7,462 nt of DNA from Candidatus Thorarchaeota archaeon (lineage in GTDB: Archaea; Asgardarchaeota; Thorarchaeia; Thorarchaeales; Thorarchaeaceae): assembly GCA_030638785.1 (NCBI GenBank), contig DAOWDY010000188.1, positions 1 to 7,462 on the forward strand, read 5' to 3'. The translations under genes were made by a program, and so were the position numbers. Positions 5,731 through 7,462 of the stretch are shown here, piece by piece (the first letter of the stretch is position 1; every line of letters begins with the position of its first letter). The notes below the pieces were generated by a model. That model was not told the DNA's origin, did not search any database, and worked only from the letters and a program-made list of their open reading frames with translations.

Positions 5731-5766
5731 TGTAAGAATTGTATTACATGAAGTAATTGTGATACA
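5731..5766 (+). promoter_or_regulatory. Cluster of TTAC/GTAA repeats, candidate operator of the AAA+/RHH operon
   Basis: Three arrangements overlap here. TGTAA (5731-5735) and TTACA (5744-5748) form one inverted pair. ATTAC (5743-5747) and GTAAT (5753-5757) form another with a 5-base gap. AATTGTATTACA (5737-5748) and AATTGTGATACA (5755-5766) are direct repeats (10 of 12 identical) 18 bases apart. The cluster overlaps the predicted transcription start. RHH proteins often bind short tandem or inverted repeats at their own promoters, so autorepression is a plausible inference. Confidence 0.4.
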
Positions 5767-5780
5767 ACGAGGTCATGGTG

Positions 5781-6758
5781 ATGACAATAGCAATTCATGA
5801 GTCCGCGCTCATCAGACACTTCAACACGCGCAAGGAAACTCTGCGCGCTTGGGAAGAAAAAATTGGTGCACGTTTCAGTCCTTTCAGGGGTTTTAAGATG
5901 CCTGACTCGCGTCTTTATTGTGAGCATCCAGATTTCCTCGACTCCATTGTGGACCTGATTATCACTAATGAGAGACATATCTTTCTACGAGGACCCGTAG
6001 GATCTGGAAAGAGTACTTTGATGTTGTTAGCTCTAAGAGATTTACCGACTCTTGCAGATCGCAGGGGTAACAAGTTCATCACCGGGTACGTAGGGATGAC
6101 TGGCCTTTATGAAAAACAGATGTCTGCGGCTATTGCAGACTCGCTTCGAATCAAGTATCGAAGGTCTTGGGAATCCACCCAAATAATCGATGCGGTTGCC
6201 CAAGAGAGTGTACGGAGGTATATAGAAGAGAAGAGTCGAACCGCTCTCTTCATTGAGGATGTTGCTGACAATCAAGAAGCTGCCTTCCACAAACTTCGTT
6301 ATCTTGCAGATCTACCTACTGAAGAGATGAGAGATGATTATGAAACCACTCTTGATGAACCAATTATTACACTTGTTATGTCAGGTACAGCAGAGTACTG
6401 GAATGCAATGCTGAATTTCTTACCACAGATTGCAGATAGAACTGAACCACTTGACGTCCCGGCTCTGGATGATGGCAAGGCGAGGGAATTTATCGGTCGC
6501 CGAATTGCATACGCCAAGGGAGCAATCGACTCATTCGATCCTGGCAATTTCGATATCTATCCATTCCATGATGACGCTGTGGTTGTGCTCAATGCTGCAG
6601 CAAGAGGTAACCCTCGAGATATTCGAATGTTAGCTCGTGGATGTCAACAGGTTGCAGCAGAGAACTTCAAGCGAGCCAGAAGTCCAGAAGTGGACGCAGA
6701 AATAGCTCGACTTGTAGCGGAAGCCTATGAAACTATTCTCAGGGAGGTTAGAAAATGA
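5781..6758 (+). CDS. AAA+ ATPase, Orc1/Cdc6- or TniB/ExeA-like, no winged helix seen
   Basis: 325 residues from ATG 5781; in-frame ATG 5775 and GTG 5778 are alternatives, but GAGG (5769-5772) is eight bases before 5781 and only two before 5775. Motifs (5781 numbering): Walker A GPVGSGKST (71-79); Walker B ALFIED (155-160), with Glu-Asp where Asp-Glu is usual; sensor-1-type strand ending in SGT (201-203); the small-domain signature RTEPLDVPAL, then the REFIGRRI segment (220-241); and sensor 2 GNPRDIRML (276-284) with R279. The strand/sensor-2 pattern is that of the Orc1/Cdc6, TniB and ExeA-like group of AAA+ proteins. It is about 60-90 residues shorter than Orc1/Cdc6 and ends soon after the helical lid, so no DNA-binding winged helix is visible. 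The last four bases overlap the start of an RHH protein gene. A DNA-related role is inferred; it may act as loader, segregation or switch ATPase. Confidence 0.85.
   Translation: MTIAIHESALIRHFNTRKETLRAWEEKIGARFSPFRGFKMPDSRLYCEHPDFLDSIVDLIITNERHIFLRGPVGSGKSTLMLLALRDLPTLADRRGNKFITGYVGMTGLYEKQMSAAIADSLRIKYRRSWESTQIIDAVAQESVRRYIEEKSRTALFIEDVADNQEAAFHKLRYLADLPTEEMRDDYETTLDEPIITLVMSGTAEYWNAMLNFLPQIADRTEPLDVPALDDGKAREFIGRRIAYAKGAIDSFDPGNFDIYPFHDDAVVVLNAAARGNPRDIRMLARGCQQVAAENFKRARSPEVDAEIARLVAEAYETILREVRK
6743..6748 (+). promoter_or_regulatory. Shine-Dalgarno site inside the AAA+ gene for the RHH gene
   Basis: GGAGGT near the end of the ATPase frame lies six bases before the ATG at 6755. With the ATGA overlap (start 6755-6757, stop 6756-6758) it indicates translational coupling of the two genes. 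Confidence 0.75.
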
Positions 6759-7030
6759 GTGTCTTGGGAAAATACAGGAAAGATGATGAACGACGGGATG
6801 AGGAGGAAAGACCTCCGGTTATAGCCAAAGGAGTCGAACCTTTACCAGTTGCTATTCCTAACAAAGAACGAAAGAGTCCTATAATGTCATTCAGTGTTAC
6901 AACTGAACTCAGAAAGTGCTTGCAGGCTGTAAGGAATGAGAAAGCAATCAATCTGAGTATGTGGGTCGAGCGTACATTGAGGGAAGCTGTGATTGATGAG
7001 TTTCCTGATATTGCAGAAACACATCTCTGA
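6755..7030 (+). CDS. Small ribbon-helix-helix (CopG/Arc-type) DNA-binding protein
   Basis: 91 residues. The first 40 are highly charged and probably disordered (KYRKDDERRDEEERP, then a Pro/Val linker). The remainder fits a ribbon-helix-helix fold: beta strand IMSFSVT (43-49) with alternating outward residues, helix A (about 50-63, ELRKCLQAVRNEK), a turn at AIN, and helix B (67-80, LSMWVERTLREAVI). RHH proteins dimerise through the strand and bind DNA with it; family assignment rests on this pattern, not on a database match. The 4-base overlap with the AAA+ gene and the strong GGAGGT site make the two a coupled pair. It may regulate the operon, target the ATPase to DNA, or both. It ends 11 bases from the convergent synthetase gene. 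Confidence 0.75.
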   Translation: MSVLGKYRKDDERRDEEERPPVIAKGVEPLPVAIPNKERKSPIMSFSVTTELRKCLQAVRNEKAINLSMWVERTLREAVIDEFPDIAETHL

Positions 7031-7041
7031 TTATTGTAATA

Positions 7042-7462
7042 CTATTGATTACCTCTATCTAACATACTGGCATAATCCGCTGTTTTAGCCATACAAAGGG
7101 CTGCCAAAGCTGGATCATCGTAACATGGAATACGGTTCATCTCAAGTAGGTCCTTCCCAGGTTTTCCTACGTCACCAGCTAACCATACACCTACAACTGG
7201 TTTGTCAGTAGCAGCCATACGAACACCTTCCAAAGTTCCAGCTGCATGTTCGGTCTGGGTCATTCCAGCGAATGTTGGAACTGCACATACGACTAAGAGC
7301 ATGTCCACATTGGAATCTTTCAGAAGAAGCTCTGTTGCTACACGATACTCACGGCGGCCCCCACTTGCCACGACATCGATGGGATTGTTGATTGATGCCA
7401 TAGGAGATAGAACTTGGCGGAGTTCATGGCTTGTATCCTTTTCAAATTGAGAAATACTTAGG
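7042..7462 (-). CDS. ADP-forming acyl-CoA (acetyl-CoA) synthetase, alpha-type C-terminal part (5' end outside the window)
   Basis: The frame stays open from the stop at 7042-7044 to the right edge, so the visible ATG at 7399-7401 is internal and the gene begins outside the window. About 139 residues are seen. They match the C-terminal flavodoxin-like (succinyl-CoA-ligase-like) domain of NDP-forming acyl-CoA synthetases: LSISQFEKDTSHELRQVL before the NNPIDVVA motif, the strand NVDMLLVVCAVP, a KPVVGVWLAGD segment, and IPCYDDPALAALCMAKTADY near the end. The enzyme converts acyl-CoA, ADP and phosphate to acid, CoA and ATP, the substrate-level phosphorylation step of archaeal peptide and sugar fermentation. 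The frame ends where alpha subunits normally end, so the beta (ATP-grasp) part is not fused at this end. The phosphohistidine domain and substrate cannot be read here. Convergent with the RHH gene. Confidence 0.88.
   Translation of the reverse strand, partial: LSISQFEKDTSHELRQVLSPMASINNPIDVVASGGRREYRVATELLLKDSNVDMLLVVCAVPTFAGMTQTEHAAGTLEGVRMAATDKPVVGVWLAGDVGKPGKDLLEMNRIPCYDDPALAALCMAKTADYASMLDRGNQ

Noticed and set aside
1924..7041. GTAATAC/GTATTAC seen several times (near 1924, 4012, 5741, 7035) as a dispersed binding site
   Set aside because: A 7-mer of this AT-rich kind is expected about this often by chance, and one copy lies inside the taw2 coding sequence.
7042..7401. ATG at 7399-7401 as a true start of a small 119-residue protein
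   Set aside because: The frame stays open to the window edge and the upstream residues continue the conserved synthetase domain, so this Met is internal.

Overview
The window comes from an archaeon. It encodes a proteasome-activating nucleotidase (PAN), an archaeal NAC protein with a C-terminal UBA domain, subunit D of the A-type ATP synthase, the wyosine enzyme Taw2 and an ADP-forming acyl-CoA synthetase. Strong ribosome-binding sites are of the GGTGA/GGAGGT type, and starts include GTG and TTG. A LURP-one/tubby-like protein and a membrane protein with a long Gly/Pro-rich tail would fit an Asgard lineage such as Thorarchaeota, but no marker here proves the phylum.

Layout. At the left is a minus-strand gene for a one-helix membrane protein whose last third is low-complexity Gly-Pro-Ala (66-1061). 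A 249-bp divergent intergenic region with a perfect 9-bp-arm inverted repeat separates it from a plus-strand LURP-one-related gene (1311-1853), which ends in a hairpin plus T-tract terminator. After a second spacer come three co-oriented plus-strand genes: PAN (2067-3272), taw2 (3310-4137) and NAC (4201-4584). They serve protein degradation, tRNA-Phe position 37 modification (reading-frame fidelity) and nascent-chain handling. NAC also seems to have its own promoter.

Five bases beyond NAC, convergent, lies atpD (4590-5219, minus). It is preceded on the same strand by a 92-residue three-helix membrane protein (5309-5587). No other ATP synthase subunit gene is in the window. A 190-bp divergent region (5588-5777 or so) then leads into a plus-strand pair. 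The first gene encodes an Orc1/Cdc6- or TniB/ExeA-like AAA+ ATPase without a recognisable winged-helix domain (5781-6758). It overlaps by 4 nt a small ribbon-helix-helix protein (6755-7030). The window ends with the C-terminal part of an ADP-forming acyl-CoA synthetase alpha-type subunit on the minus strand (7042 to beyond the right edge).

Most genes are recognisable core archaeal functions. The least explained and most interesting part is the translationally coupled AAA+/RHH pair, with a cluster of short TTAC/GTAA repeats in its leader. After it come the Gly/Pro-tailed membrane protein with its upstream palindrome, and the small three-helix protein beside the orphan atpD. No tRNA, rRNA, CRISPR array, transposase or insertion sequence was found.
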